From assembly GCA_024280615.1 (NCBI GenBank), contig JAJRPU010000223.1:1-11037 (forward strand): a DNA stretch of 11,037 bases. The letters are read 5' to 3'. Positions within the stretch are counted from its first letter, which is position 1, and each line of letters opens with the position of its first letter. Origin of the DNA: Bacteroidota bacterium. GTDB lineage: Bacteria; Bacteroidota; Bacteroidia; JAADEI01. Shown in pieces: positions 1-7,956 of the stretch. The notes beneath the pieces are model-generated. The model did not search any database, was not told where the DNA came from, and saw only the letters and a list, made by a program, of their open reading frames with translations. Position numbers and translations under genes: made by a program.

Positions 1-59
1 GGATGAATACTTTTAGTTTAAGACACAGCTAATATTAAAACAGCTCATACTAACAATTT

Positions 60-89
60 TTTGTGTATCTTTATAAGTAAATAAATTAG
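60..89 (+). promoter_or_regulatory. Weak candidate Bacteroidota-type promoter for the tail-fibre-like gene
   Basis: A TTTG at 60-63 is followed after 18 bases by TAAATTAG at 82-89. The second box differs at one position from the Bacteroidota -7 consensus TAnnTTTG, and the spacing is near the usual 19-21. The start codon at 111 lies about 20 bases downstream, which would give a short leader. The region is very AT-rich, so a chance match is quite possible. Confidence 0.25.
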
Positions 90-110
90 AACAGATAAAA
101 TCCAACTACA

Positions 111-1520
111 ATGATGAGGGCACTGAAATTATTGGATTTTGGGATTATTCTTTCAGTTCTACATGTTGGACTCTATGCTCAAAATGTAGGCATTAGCGTC
201 CCAAATCCATTGGAAAAATTGCATGTTGCAGGAGATGTTAGAATTAATTCCAATAGTGACGTTACTACAACAATTGGTTCAGGAGCATTGCAAGTGCTTA
301 ATTCTACAAGCACAGCAGGGATACATATAGACCTAAATGAAATTCAAACAATAGGTTCTGCTTTGTTTTTAAACAATGATAATATTAGTGGGACGCATAT
401 TAACAACTTTGTTCATTTTACCACTGGTCAGCGCATTGGCGTTAACATTACTACTCCACAGGGCTTGATAGATGTTCGTGGGGATGGGTTCTGGATGGTT
501 GGCACAGGAGGTTCCTTCGGTGCCATAAACCCTATTAATGATTTGATAGGTTTTACAGATGATGATAAATGGGTTTTAAATGTGTATGCTACTGGCACAG
601 CTCCACACGGTGGCATATATGTTAGAATGGAAGGCACAACGCCCAAAACACCAACCACCAATCCAATTCCAGCACTTGAAATAGACCATTATGGCACGGG
701 ACCAGGACTGCTTATAACCTCGTATAACTCTGTTGATACTGCTTATGCAATGAGGGCTCAAACAGACCAAGCCCTGCATACCCTTTTTATTACTAACAGT
801 GCTAATAAAACAAATACAGCAACAATATTTGCAAGGCAGGATGGTAGTAGTTGCATATCAGGATGTAAAGCAATATATGGAGAAAACATTTCTTCTGGTT
901 TGGGTAATGGAGTTGGAGTTTATGGTTATGGAGGCTGGGTAGGGGTCTATGGACGTGCGTTCAATGGAGCAAATACTAATTGGGCAGGCAGATTCCTTGG
1001 TAATGTGTATATATCAGGTAGTCTAACTGCGACGGGTGCCAAGTCATTTTTTATTGACCATCCCCTTGACCCTGAAAATAAATATCTATTGCACTATTCT
1101 GTGGAAAGCAACCAAGTTCTGAATATGTATTCCGGAACTGTTAAAGTTGACAATAGTGGCACAGCAGTGGTTCAATTGCCTGACTATTTCAATGCAATAA
1201 ACAGAAATGTGAGATATATTTTAACGCCAATTGGAGCCCCTGCTCAAGTTTGGATAGCAGAAAAAGTGGATAATTCAGGAAGGTTCGTTATTAAGAGTTC
1301 GGTCCCGAACATAGAGGTTTCGTGGTTGGTCATAGCGGAACGAAACGACAAATGGGCTCAGAGATACAAACCCACGGACGTCGTTGAAAAAGAACCAGAA
1401 AACAAAGGTCGCTATCTGGACCCTTCTCTCTACGAAAAACCGGATTACGTCAGGATCGGTTACGAACAGGAAAGGGCAGATTATAATTACAAGCCAGTGC
1501 TAATCAAAGGTGGAAAATAG
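111..1520 (+). CDS. Exported modular tail-fibre-like protein of unknown function
   Basis: This 469-residue protein begins with a likely Sec signal peptide: a basic stretch, a hydrophobic core at about residues 10-22, and probable cleavage after A23 (L-Y-A). The mature part opens with NVGISVPNPLEKLHVAGDV (25-43), a form of the 'NVGIGT..P..KLHV' motif seen in many exported Bacteroidota proteins and phage-tail-like fibres. A related element, QRIGVNITTPQGLIDVRG, lies at 107-124. A Gly/Tyr-rich stretch (about 267-304, 'GVGVYGYGGWVGVYG') leads to a C-terminal module starting with KSFFIDHPLDP at 311-321. I remember that kind of block from otherwise unrelated bacterial proteins. The end lacks an obvious type IX secretion sorting domain, lipobox or catalytic motif. 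A second ATG at 114 is an equally possible start, and neither has a ribosome-binding site. The final 200 bases are clearly GC-richer than the body. Function is unknown; a cell-surface or extracellular role is inferred from the signal peptide. Confidence 0.85.
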   Translation: MMRALKLLDFGIILSVLHVGLYAQNVGISVPNPLEKLHVAGDVRINSNSDVTTTIGSGALQVLNSTSTAGIHIDLNEIQTIGSALFLNNDNISGTHINNFVHFTTGQRIGVNITTPQGLIDVRGDGFWMVGTGGSFGAINPINDLIGFTDDDKWVLNVYATGTAPHGGIYVRMEGTTPKTPTTNPIPALEIDHYGTGPGLLITSYNSVDTAYAMRAQTDQALHTLFITNSANKTNTATIFARQDGSSCISGCKAIYGENISSGLGNGVGVYGYGGWVGVYGRAFNGANTNWAGRFLGNVYISGSLTATGAKSFFIDHPLDPENKYLLHYSVESNQVLNMYSGTVKVDNSGTAVVQLPDYFNAINRNVRYILTPIGAPAQVWIAEKVDNSGRFVIKSSVPNIEVSWLVIAERNDKWAQRYKPTDVVEKEPENKGRYLDPSLYEKPDYVRIGYEQERADYNYKPVLIKGGK

Positions 1521-1597
1521 GTTTGCCTTTTATTCAAATTGTTTCCAGCTAAAACCTTAAGACTTTTAAACAAACTATGTAAGTATCCTTTTTAGTC

Positions 1598-1623
1598 TTG
1601 AATATATGCTATGCTTAACTTTG
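1598..1623 (+). promoter_or_regulatory. Candidate promoter of the proS-truA-exporter cluster
   Basis: TAACTTTG at 1616-1623 matches the Bacteroidota -7 box TAnnTTTG exactly and lies 22 bases before the proS ATG, so transcription would start about 10-15 bases before the gene. The best upstream partner is TTG at 1598-1600, only 15 bases away, which is shorter than the usual 19-21. The -7 assignment is therefore stronger than the -33 one. Confidence 0.4.
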
Positions 1624-1645
1624 CTATATAAAAGCAATTGACAAG

Positions 1646-3118
1646 ATGGCAGAGAAAATAACACCGCAGAGTGAAGATTTCTCACGGTGGTATGTTGACG
1701 TGGTTAGACACGCCGGATTGGCTGACTATTCGGCAGTTCGTGGATGTATGGTTATAAAACCCTATGGGTTTGCTATCTGGGAAAACATTCGGGATCAGTT
1801 AGACAAGATGATTAAAGAGACCGGGCATCAAAATGCTTATTTCCCATTGTTCATCCCAGTGAGTTTCTTTTCCAAGGAAGCCCAACACGTGGAGGGCTTT
1901 GCGAAAGAAGCCGCTGTTGTAACCCATTACAGACTAAGGCTTAATCCTGAAACCAGACAGATTGAACCTGACCCTGAGGCAGAACAAACAGAACCGCTTA
2001 TTGTGAGACCAACCTCAGAAACCATAATCTGGAACACGTTCAAAGACTGGATTCACTCATGGCGGGACCTACCTTTGAAAATCAATCAATGGGCTAACGT
2101 GGTCAGGTGGGAGATGCGTCCAAGATTGTTCCTTAGGACAGCCGAATTCCTATGGCAGGAGGGACACACTGCACACGCCACAGCAGAAGAAGCCATGGAG
2201 GAAGCCCGCTTGATGTGGCAAGTCTATGAAACCCTTATGCGGGACTACCTCGCAATAGCACCATATAAAGGCACAAAGACCCCAGGGGAACGGTTCGCTG
2301 GAGCAGAAGAAACCTTCACTCTGGAGGCATTAATGAAGGACAGGAAAGCCCTTCAAATGGGGACTTCTCATTTCCTCGGGCAAAACTTTGCAAAGGCTTT
2401 TGATGTAACGTTCACGAACAGGCGGGGGGAGAGGGAATATGTGTGGGCGACCAGTTGGGGGGTCTCCACTCGTCTTATAGGTGCATTGATTATGAGCCAC
2501 GGAGACGACAGGGGACTGAAAATCCCACCGAGGATAGCACCAATACAAGTTGTTATAATTCCAATTTTCAAGAGCGGTGCAGATGAGCAAAAGGTCCTTG
2601 AGACAGCACGAAATATAACTGACCAGTTAAGGAGGGCTGGAATAAGAGTTCTGTTGGATGATGATAACACAAAGCGTCCGGGATGGAAATTCAATGAATA
2701 TGAACTGAAAGGTGTTCCGGTGCGGATAGCACTTGGACCAAGAGACGTGGAAAATAATGTTGTTGAAGTGGCAAGGCGAGACACCCTTGAAAAAACACAG
2801 TTCCCTATTGATGGACTTGTGAATAGAATAAGTCATTTGCTTGAACAGCTACAACAAAGCATGCTTGAGGAAAATAAACGTTGGCATAAGGAAAACACTA
2901 TTCCTGTTGCTACAATAGATGAACTCAAGGAGGTCATTGAACAAAAGAAAGGGTTTGCATTGGCTTTCTGGAGCGGAACCACAGAAGATGAAGAAAGACT
3001 TCAAGAAGAAACTGGAGCAACAATAAGATGCATATTACCAGACGATTCAGAAGAGGGAACCTGCATTGTTACAGGACAAAAAACACGACAGAAGGTCTTA
3101 ATAGCAATGGCATATTAA
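1646..3118 (+). CDS. proS: Proline-tRNA ligase, archaeal/eukaryotic-type
   Basis: This cytoplasmic class II aminoacyl-tRNA synthetase charges tRNA-Pro with proline using ATP. At 490 residues it has the short archaeal/eukaryotic-type architecture and lacks the large editing insertion of the long bacterial ProRS. Visible signatures are PLFIP in the motif 1 region, PTSET at 122-126, motif 2 around RWEMRPRLFLRTAEF (154-168), and motif 3 TRLIGALIMSHGDDRG (275-290). An anticodon-binding domain follows (from about 300), then a C-terminal domain ending in ..IAMAY, the typical terminus of this form. The C-terminal zinc site of archaeal forms looks incomplete: cysteines are present in 'TIRCIL' and 'GTCIVTG', but the usual CxxC is reduced to one Cys. 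The ATG at 1646 follows a -7-like box by 22 bases and has no Shine-Dalgarno sequence. truA follows after 22 bp, so the two are probably cotranscribed. Confidence 0.97.
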   Translation: MAEKITPQSEDFSRWYVDVVRHAGLADYSAVRGCMVIKPYGFAIWENIRDQLDKMIKETGHQNAYFPLFIPVSFFSKEAQHVEGFAKEAAVVTHYRLRLNPETRQIEPDPEAEQTEPLIVRPTSETIIWNTFKDWIHSWRDLPLKINQWANVVRWEMRPRLFLRTAEFLWQEGHTAHATAEEAMEEARLMWQVYETLMRDYLAIAPYKGTKTPGERFAGAEETFTLEALMKDRKALQMGTSHFLGQNFAKAFDVTFTNRRGEREYVWATSWGVSTRLIGALIMSHGDDRGLKIPPRIAPIQVVIIPIFKSGADEQKVLETARNITDQLRRAGIRVLLDDDNTKRPGWKFNEYELKGVPVRIALGPRDVENNVVEVARRDTLEKTQFPIDGLVNRISHLLEQLQQSMLEENKRWHKENTIPVATIDELKEVIEQKKGFALAFWSGTTEDEERLQEETGATIRCILPDDSEEGTCIVTGQKTRQKVLIAMAY

Positions 3119-3140
3119 GAATTTTAACTGAGCAAACACA

Positions 3141-3908
3141 ATGGCGAGATATTTCATAGAGGTTGCTTATAAAGGTTTTCACTATCACGGTTGGCAACGC
3201 CAGAAAAACGCTGTCGGAATACAAAATCTCATTGAAGATGCCCTGTCCAGAGTGTTTAAAACAGAGATTCAAGTCAAAGGGGCGAGTCGGACAGATGCCG
3301 GGGCACACGCATATCAAAATTTCGCACATTTTGATTGGGACGCCGAAATCCCACCAAAACCCATATTTAGGCTTAACTATTTATTGCCACACGATGTCGT
3401 AATTAAAGGCTTATACAGGGTTCCCGATAAGGCACACGCCAGATTCTCTGTCATGCTCAGAACATACATTTACAGAGTGCACCTGAAAAGAAATCCATTC
3501 CTTGAAGAACTCAGCTACTACTACCCTATTCCCGGACCATTGGACATCCCTTTGATGAACAGGGCTGCAACACTGCTCTTGAACTATAATGACTACACCG
3601 CCTTTGCCCGTTCAGACCCGCAAACCTATTCAATGAAATGCTATATTACTTACGCCAGATGGTTCTATAACAAAGCCCGGCAACAATTGATATTTGTCAT
3701 AGAAGGAAACAGGTTCCTTCGGGGGATGGTCAGAGGACTGGTAGGCACAATGCTACGTGTGGGCAGGGGACTAATGCCTATTGAAGAATTTGAGCACGTG
3801 CTTAGAACAGGACACAAGGAGCGGGTTGACTTCTCACCGCCCGGACACGGACTCTATCTCAAACGCTTAAAATATCCTTTCAGGTTTGTCTGGGAACACT
3901 GGACTTAA
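3141..3908 (+). CDS. truA: tRNA pseudouridine(38-40) synthase TruA
   Basis: TruA isomerises uridines at positions 38-40 in the anticodon stem-loop of many tRNAs to pseudouridine, in the cytoplasm. The protein is 255 residues, normal for the family. It opens with the typical strand and motif 'YKGFHYHGWQRQ'. It carries the catalytic motif ASRTDAGAHA, with the nucleophilic aspartate at D52 (E. coli TruA uses D60). The later conserved segments 'FLRGMVRGLVGTMLRVGRG' and 'FSPPGHGLYLKRLKYP' are also present. The ATG at 3141 follows proS by 22 bp. The 3' end probably overlaps the start of the following ABC exporter gene by 23 bases, which suggests translational coupling. Nothing is missing from the active site as far as can be seen. 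Confidence 0.97.
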   Translation: MARYFIEVAYKGFHYHGWQRQKNAVGIQNLIEDALSRVFKTEIQVKGASRTDAGAHAYQNFAHFDWDAEIPPKPIFRLNYLLPHDVVIKGLYRVPDKAHARFSVMLRTYIYRVHLKRNPFLEELSYYYPIPGPLDIPLMNRAATLLLNYNDYTAFARSDPQTYSMKCYITYARWFYNKARQQLIFVIEGNRFLRGMVRGLVGTMLRVGRGLMPIEEFEHVLRTGHKERVDFSPPGHGLYLKRLKYPFRFVWEHWT

Positions 3909-5667
3909 CACTGGTAAAAGGGGCTTGTGGGCTTGGCTATGGAACTGGTTTAAGCCTTTCAGAAAACACCTTGTTTTAATAACCATTTTTGCCCTTTTGC
4001 AAGTTTTTATATCGCCTGCAAGACCATACATAATTCAACAAATCGTCGACAAAGCCATTATTCCAGAGAACCAAACACTACTTGTTGAATTGACTTTGCT
4101 TGTTGTGGCTGTTCTTATCGCAGAAGCAATAGTTAGATTCTTTTTCCTTTATTGGGCTCGCTATGTGGGACAGATGATAGTCTGGAACATAAGACGTGAG
4201 CTGTTTAGGCATCTCATAAGACAAAGCATAGTAATGTTTGATAAAATTCCTTCTGGTGTCATCACAACAAGGCTCTCCAATGATTCAGAAGCCATCAGAC
4301 AGGTGTTCTCAGAAGAAGGACTGTCAATTTTCGCTGATATATTAACAGTTTTTATTGTTGCTGGAATTATGTTCTGGACAGATGCCCAACTCGCCCTGCT
4401 AACGCTATCGGTTGTGCCACCATTCCTACTGATAATGTATTTCTTCCAGAAGTATGTGAGGGCTGTGTTTGACAGAATCAGAAAAGCAATCACTAAACTG
4501 AATATCTACTTGCAAGAACGGATAGGCGGACTGCTTCTCATCCATTCATTTGCATCTTTTGATAAGGAGAAACGGATTTTTAGCCAGTTAAATAACGACA
4601 TATTAAAGGCAAACATTAAAGCAGTTAGAGTATATGCCACATTTTTCCCTATTGTTGAGTTTATCTTCGCTGTGTCATTGGCTATCCTTGCTGGAATGGG
4701 TTCCCTCTCTGTCATTGAAGGTGTTACAAGCCCGGGGACCCTCGTCGCTTTCGTGCTGTACATAAACCTTATGTTGCGACCCCTCAGATTTATAGCAGAC
4801 AAGTTCAATACGTTGCAAATGGGAATAGTTGCCGCAAAAAGAATTTATGACCTGTTCAACACTTATGAGCCTGAACCCCCTGAGGGTTCTCACAAAATCA
4901 AAGAAATAAAAACAGTGTCATTTAACAACGTCTGGTTTAGGTACCCCACTCAGGAAAAAGAGCAATATGCTCTAAGAAATATATCTCTGTCTGTGAAAAA
5001 AGGCAAGCAAATAATGATTATTGGTGATACAGGGGCAGGAAAGACCTCAATTATCAACTTGATATTGGGATATTATGCACCTACTAAGGGGGACGTGCTG
5101 GTAAACAATATATCTGTTAAGGAAATTAACAGGGACAGTTTACGACAACGCATTGGATATGCCCCTCAGGAACCAGTGATTTTTGAAGGTAGCATTTTGG
5201 AAAACATTACATTGGGCAGGGACATAGACCAGCAATGGGTGATTCAACAAGCAAAAGAATTAGACCTGTGGGACCTGTTTAGGCATTTGCCAGATGAACT
5301 TTTCACGAGAGTAAACAATGCAATGGAGCTATCGTCAGGGCAGAAACAGGCTATTTCTATCTTGCGGGCATGGTGTCAAACCCCAGACCTGATGATTCTT
5401 GACGAAGCAACCAGTGCACTGGACTACCAAACAGAACAAGTCATCCATTCTGTGCTTAATTCCTTGAAAAGCAAAATAGGTATAGTCTTCATCTCTCATA
5501 GACTAACTTTCATTGAACACATGGATGAAGTTTATCTAATAAGAAAAGGCGAAATAATTGCTCACGGTCCCCCTCAGGAACTGTCGCAAAAAAGTGAAAT
5601 ATATAGGTCTTTGGTGGGACATGCTAAAAGTGGATTTAATACACATTACGACAGCGTTAATAAATAG
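3886..5667 (+). CDS. ABC exporter half-transporter (membrane domain fused to ATPase)
   Basis: This is a 593-residue half-transporter of the MsbA/MdlB/BmrA layout, expected to dimerise in the inner membrane and pump out an unknown substrate. Six hydrophobic segments are visible at about 28-46, 68-90, 147-164, 168-187, 252-273 and 283-299. The ATPase follows: Walker A GDTGAGKTS (380-388), Q-loop Q428, signature LSSGQ (482-486), Walker B with D506 and catalytic E507, then SALD, and the switch histidine H538 in ISHRL. All catalytic residues are present. The segment before the signature (TRVNNAMELSSGQ) is unusual and lacks the common VGExG loop. The start is uncertain. An in-frame stop lies at 3868-3870 and there is no ATG near the beginning; TTG at 3886 (23-base overlap with truA) or TTG at 3925 are the candidates. 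The substrate could be a lipid, peptide or drug and cannot be told from sequence. Confidence 0.93.
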   Translation: MSGNTGLNTGKRGLWAWLWNWFKPFRKHLVLITIFALLQVFISPARPYIIQQIVDKAIIPENQTLLVELTLLVVAVLIAEAIVRFFFLYWARYVGQMIVWNIRRELFRHLIRQSIVMFDKIPSGVITTRLSNDSEAIRQVFSEEGLSIFADILTVFIVAGIMFWTDAQLALLTLSVVPPFLLIMYFFQKYVRAVFDRIRKAITKLNIYLQERIGGLLLIHSFASFDKEKRIFSQLNNDILKANIKAVRVYATFFPIVEFIFAVSLAILAGMGSLSVIEGVTSPGTLVAFVLYINLMLRPLRFIADKFNTLQMGIVAAKRIYDLFNTYEPEPPEGSHKIKEIKTVSFNNVWFRYPTQEKEQYALRNISLSVKKGKQIMIIGDTGAGKTSIINLILGYYAPTKGDVLVNNISVKEINRDSLRQRIGYAPQEPVIFEGSILENITLGRDIDQQWVIQQAKELDLWDLFRHLPDELFTRVNNAMELSSGQKQAISILRAWCQTPDLMILDEATSALDYQTEQVIHSVLNSLKSKIGIVFISHRLTFIEHMDEVYLIRKGEIIAHGPPQELSQKSEIYRSLVGHAKSGFNTHYDSVNK

Positions 5668-5670
5668 TGT

Positions 5671-5702
5671 TTTGTTTTTATGCCTTAGTTTATGTTAGTT
5701 TG
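5671..5702 (+). promoter_or_regulatory. Candidate Bacteroidota-type promoter of the GH3-LysE pair
   Basis: TTTG at 5671-5674 is followed after exactly 20 bases by TTAGTTTG at 5695-5702. This fits the TTTG / TAnnTTTG layout with one mismatch and correct spacing. It lies in the 71-bp gap after the ABC exporter gene and would give a leader of about 30 bases before the ATG at 5739. It suggests that the GH3 gene starts a separate transcript, although read-through from the exporter gene is also possible. Confidence 0.4.
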
Positions 5703-5738
5703 TATCTAGTCTGAGCCTTATGGCTTAATTTAGTTGTT

Positions 5739-7304
5739 ATGCATATTGTCGGGAAAGTAGTAAAGGCGTTTATAAAACTTGCGGCTAGGCAAGATGACCC
5801 CTATTGTGATGTGTTATCTGCTCAAAAAGAACAGTTTTTTAGGTTGATAAAAACCGCTCAGAACACAGAATTTGGGAAACACTATGGTTTTTCCGGCTTA
5901 ATAAACTTGCCCTTTGAAAAAGCCTATGACAATTTCAGAAGCCAAATCCCTATTTATGACTACTCAAAGATGTATAAGACGTGGTGGCATAAGACTCTTA
6001 ATGGTGTTCCTGATGTAACGTGGCCCGGAAAAATCAAGTATTTCGCCCTTAGTTCAGGAACCACAGAAGGACCCAGTAAATACATACCTGTTTCTAAGCA
6101 GATGCTTAGAGCAATTCGTAAGGGAAGCCTTAGGGTCATGTATTCCCTGCCACAATATCCTCTTCCGGATTGGTATTACCAAAAAGATGTATTGCTTCTG
6201 GGTGGTAGCACGTCCATGAAACCAGTTGGCAAAGGGCAGTATGCGGGTGACCTTTCGGGAATTATGTCTGCTGATGTCCCAACTTGGTTTAATTTATTTT
6301 ATAAACCGTCTCGCAGCGTTACAGCAATAAAAGACTGGAATAAGAAAATTGAAGCAATTGTCAAGGATGCTAAAAAATGGGACATAGGAACAATGGTTGC
6401 CGTGCCTCCTTGGGCTCAGCTTCTTATAGAACGTATAGTTGAACACTATAAGGTTGACAATATTCATCAAATCTGGCCTAACTTTTCTGTTCTTGTGTTC
6501 GGTGGCTTGTCATTTAAACCATATGAGAAAACTTTTAAATCTCTATTAGGGAAACCAATTATTACAATTGAAACTTATCTTGCCTCTGAAGGATATGTGG
6601 CTTATCAGGCTCGTCCCAATGCCAACGGACTCAGGATACTTGCCGACAACAGCATATTTTTTGAATTTGTGACTTTCAATTCCGAAAACTTTGACATGGA
6701 AGGAAATATAAAACCAGATGCTCAGGCTCTGTGGTGGGAAGAGGTGCAGGAAAATGTTGACTATGCTATACTACTCACTACCTGTTCTGGAGCATGGCGC
6801 TATCTCCTCGGGGACACTGTGAAAATAGTTAACAAAAACACAGGAGAAATTATTATAACTGGACGCACAAAACACTACCTGAGCGTCACAGGTGAACATC
6901 TCTCTGTTGAGAATATGACCATGGCTATTGAACGACTGGCTGAACAGCTACAAATAGCAATACCTGAATTCACTGTATATCCATATCGTGTCGGTAGATT
7001 CTGGGGACACAAGTGGTTTTTGGGAATGGCACGTCCAATAGACATTTCGGTAAAAGAACTTTCTGGAATGCTTGACGAGATACTGAAACAACTTAATGAC
7101 GATTATGCTACGGAAAGAACTTCTGCCCTCAAAGAAATAAAGGTGTTTGCTTTGCCAGTGAAAACTTTCTATCAATGGATGGAACAAATAGGTAAGCTTG
7201 GTTCACAAAACAAGTTTCCCAGGGTTCTGAAAGGAGAACAAATTAAGCAATGGGAAGAATTTCTTAAAACACAGGGATTAATTCCTGATAATGGAGACGC
7301 TTGA
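5739..7304 (+). CDS. GH3-family acyl-adenylating enzyme (putative acyl-acid amido synthetase)
   Basis: This 521-residue protein belongs to the GH3 family of the ANL adenylate-forming superfamily, best known from plant enzymes that join amino acids to hormones such as auxin and jasmonate through an acyl-AMP intermediate. The ATP-binding loop is visible as SSGTTEGPSKYIP (105-117), a second nucleotide motif as YLLGDT (355-360), and the hinge/C-terminal motif as GRTKHYLSVTGEHLS (375-389). Length is normal for bacterial members. No signal peptide is seen, so it is probably cytoplasmic. The ATG at 5739 has no Shine-Dalgarno sequence. The last 14 bases overlap the LysE-family gene, so the two are probably expressed together. 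Family membership is secure. Acyl substrate and amine acceptor are unknown, and bacterial members are often annotated only as 'auxin-responsive promoter' proteins, a name carried over from plants that says nothing about their role. Confidence 0.93.
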   Translation: MHIVGKVVKAFIKLAARQDDPYCDVLSAQKEQFFRLIKTAQNTEFGKHYGFSGLINLPFEKAYDNFRSQIPIYDYSKMYKTWWHKTLNGVPDVTWPGKIKYFALSSGTTEGPSKYIPVSKQMLRAIRKGSLRVMYSLPQYPLPDWYYQKDVLLLGGSTSMKPVGKGQYAGDLSGIMSADVPTWFNLFYKPSRSVTAIKDWNKKIEAIVKDAKKWDIGTMVAVPPWAQLLIERIVEHYKVDNIHQIWPNFSVLVFGGLSFKPYEKTFKSLLGKPIITIETYLASEGYVAYQARPNANGLRILADNSIFFEFVTFNSENFDMEGNIKPDAQALWWEEVQENVDYAILLTTCSGAWRYLLGDTVKIVNKNTGEIIITGRTKHYLSVTGEHLSVENMTMAIERLAEQLQIAIPEFTVYPYRVGRFWGHKWFLGMARPIDISVKELSGMLDEILKQLNDDYATERTSALKEIKVFALPVKTFYQWMEQIGKLGSQNKFPRVLKGEQIKQWEEFLKTQGLIPDNGDA

Positions 7305-7929
7305 CGCGATAATAAAAGGAATTGGGCTGGGAATTACCCTTTCTATCTTGGCAGGACCGGCGTTCTTCTTGCTCATATATACCAGTTTGCGGCTTGGCTG
7401 GCAGGCTTCCCTATTGTTCGCTCTCGGCGTCTGGCTCAGTGATTTCATATACCTTACCGTGGCATATCTGGGTGTTTCCCATTTTCTTGAACAATGGCTT
7501 GCCAATCAATGGGTGGGGCTTCTTGTGGGACTGTTTATAGCGGTTGCAGGTATCGTTTTTATCCTCAGGGCACGTAAAAGTGCTCCTCCACCTATCATAA
7601 CAAGAAAAATAAAACTTAGAACCAGAACTCAGTTTATGTTATTCTTTCAAGGTTTCTTCCTTAATCTTGGAAATCCATTCGTTATCATATATTGGGTAAG
7701 CTTAGCCACCGTAGGCTCCACATTCTCCGATTACAACACATTTATATTTCTACTCTCCATTCTAGGAGGATTAATTATCTCCGATTTACTCAAAATTTAT
7801 CGAGCAAACTACTTAACTAAGTTCTTGACTCCACGAATTATGAAGCTTGCTAATGTGGTTCTGGGAATTGCTCTTGCAATAGCTGGAATGATTCTCGCAA
7901 TTAGAAGTATACTATATTTAAACTCATAA
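7291..7929 (+). CDS. LysE-family membrane exporter
   Basis: This 212-residue inner-membrane protein fits the LysE/RhtB amino-acid exporter superfamily. Hydrophobic segments lie at about 7-31, 38-61, 73-92, 116-140, 150-168 and 185-209, giving six as usual. Family marks include the G-P pair in 'SILAGPAFFLL' (G22-P23), the Gly-rich 'LLFALGVWLSDFIYL' with acidic D51, and the 'NLGNPFVIIYWVS' segment (N125-S137). The ATG at 7291 lies inside the end of the GH3 gene in another frame, giving a 14-base overlap and implying translational coupling. Members export amino acids or related small molecules; the actual substrate cannot be read from sequence. Pairing with an enzyme that can form amino-acid conjugates makes an amino acid or such a conjugate a reasonable guess, but only a guess. 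Confidence 0.9.
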   Translation: METLDAIIKGIGLGITLSILAGPAFFLLIYTSLRLGWQASLLFALGVWLSDFIYLTVAYLGVSHFLEQWLANQWVGLLVGLFIAVAGIVFILRARKSAPPPIITRKIKLRTRTQFMLFFQGFFLNLGNPFVIIYWVSLATVGSTFSDYNTFIFLLSILGGLIISDLLKIYRANYLTKFLTPRIMKLANVVLGIALAIAGMILAIRSILYLNS

Positions 7930-7956
7930 GAAACTGCAAGTCGTATAGGGTAAAGT

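Noticed and set aside
1559..1599. Inverted repeat AAGACT / AGTCTT after the tail-fibre-like gene
   Set aside because: Six-base arms separated by 29 bases without a T-run do not make a convincing terminator, and the right arm overlaps the proposed -33 element.
2368..2784. Minus-strand open frame of 138 codons inside proS
   Set aside because: It lies entirely opposite a conserved region of proS that includes motif 3, and its translation shows no family features.
5714..5725. Small hairpin AGCC-TTAT-GGCT before the GH3 gene
   Set aside because: Only four base pairs and no T-run; too weak to call a terminator or operator.
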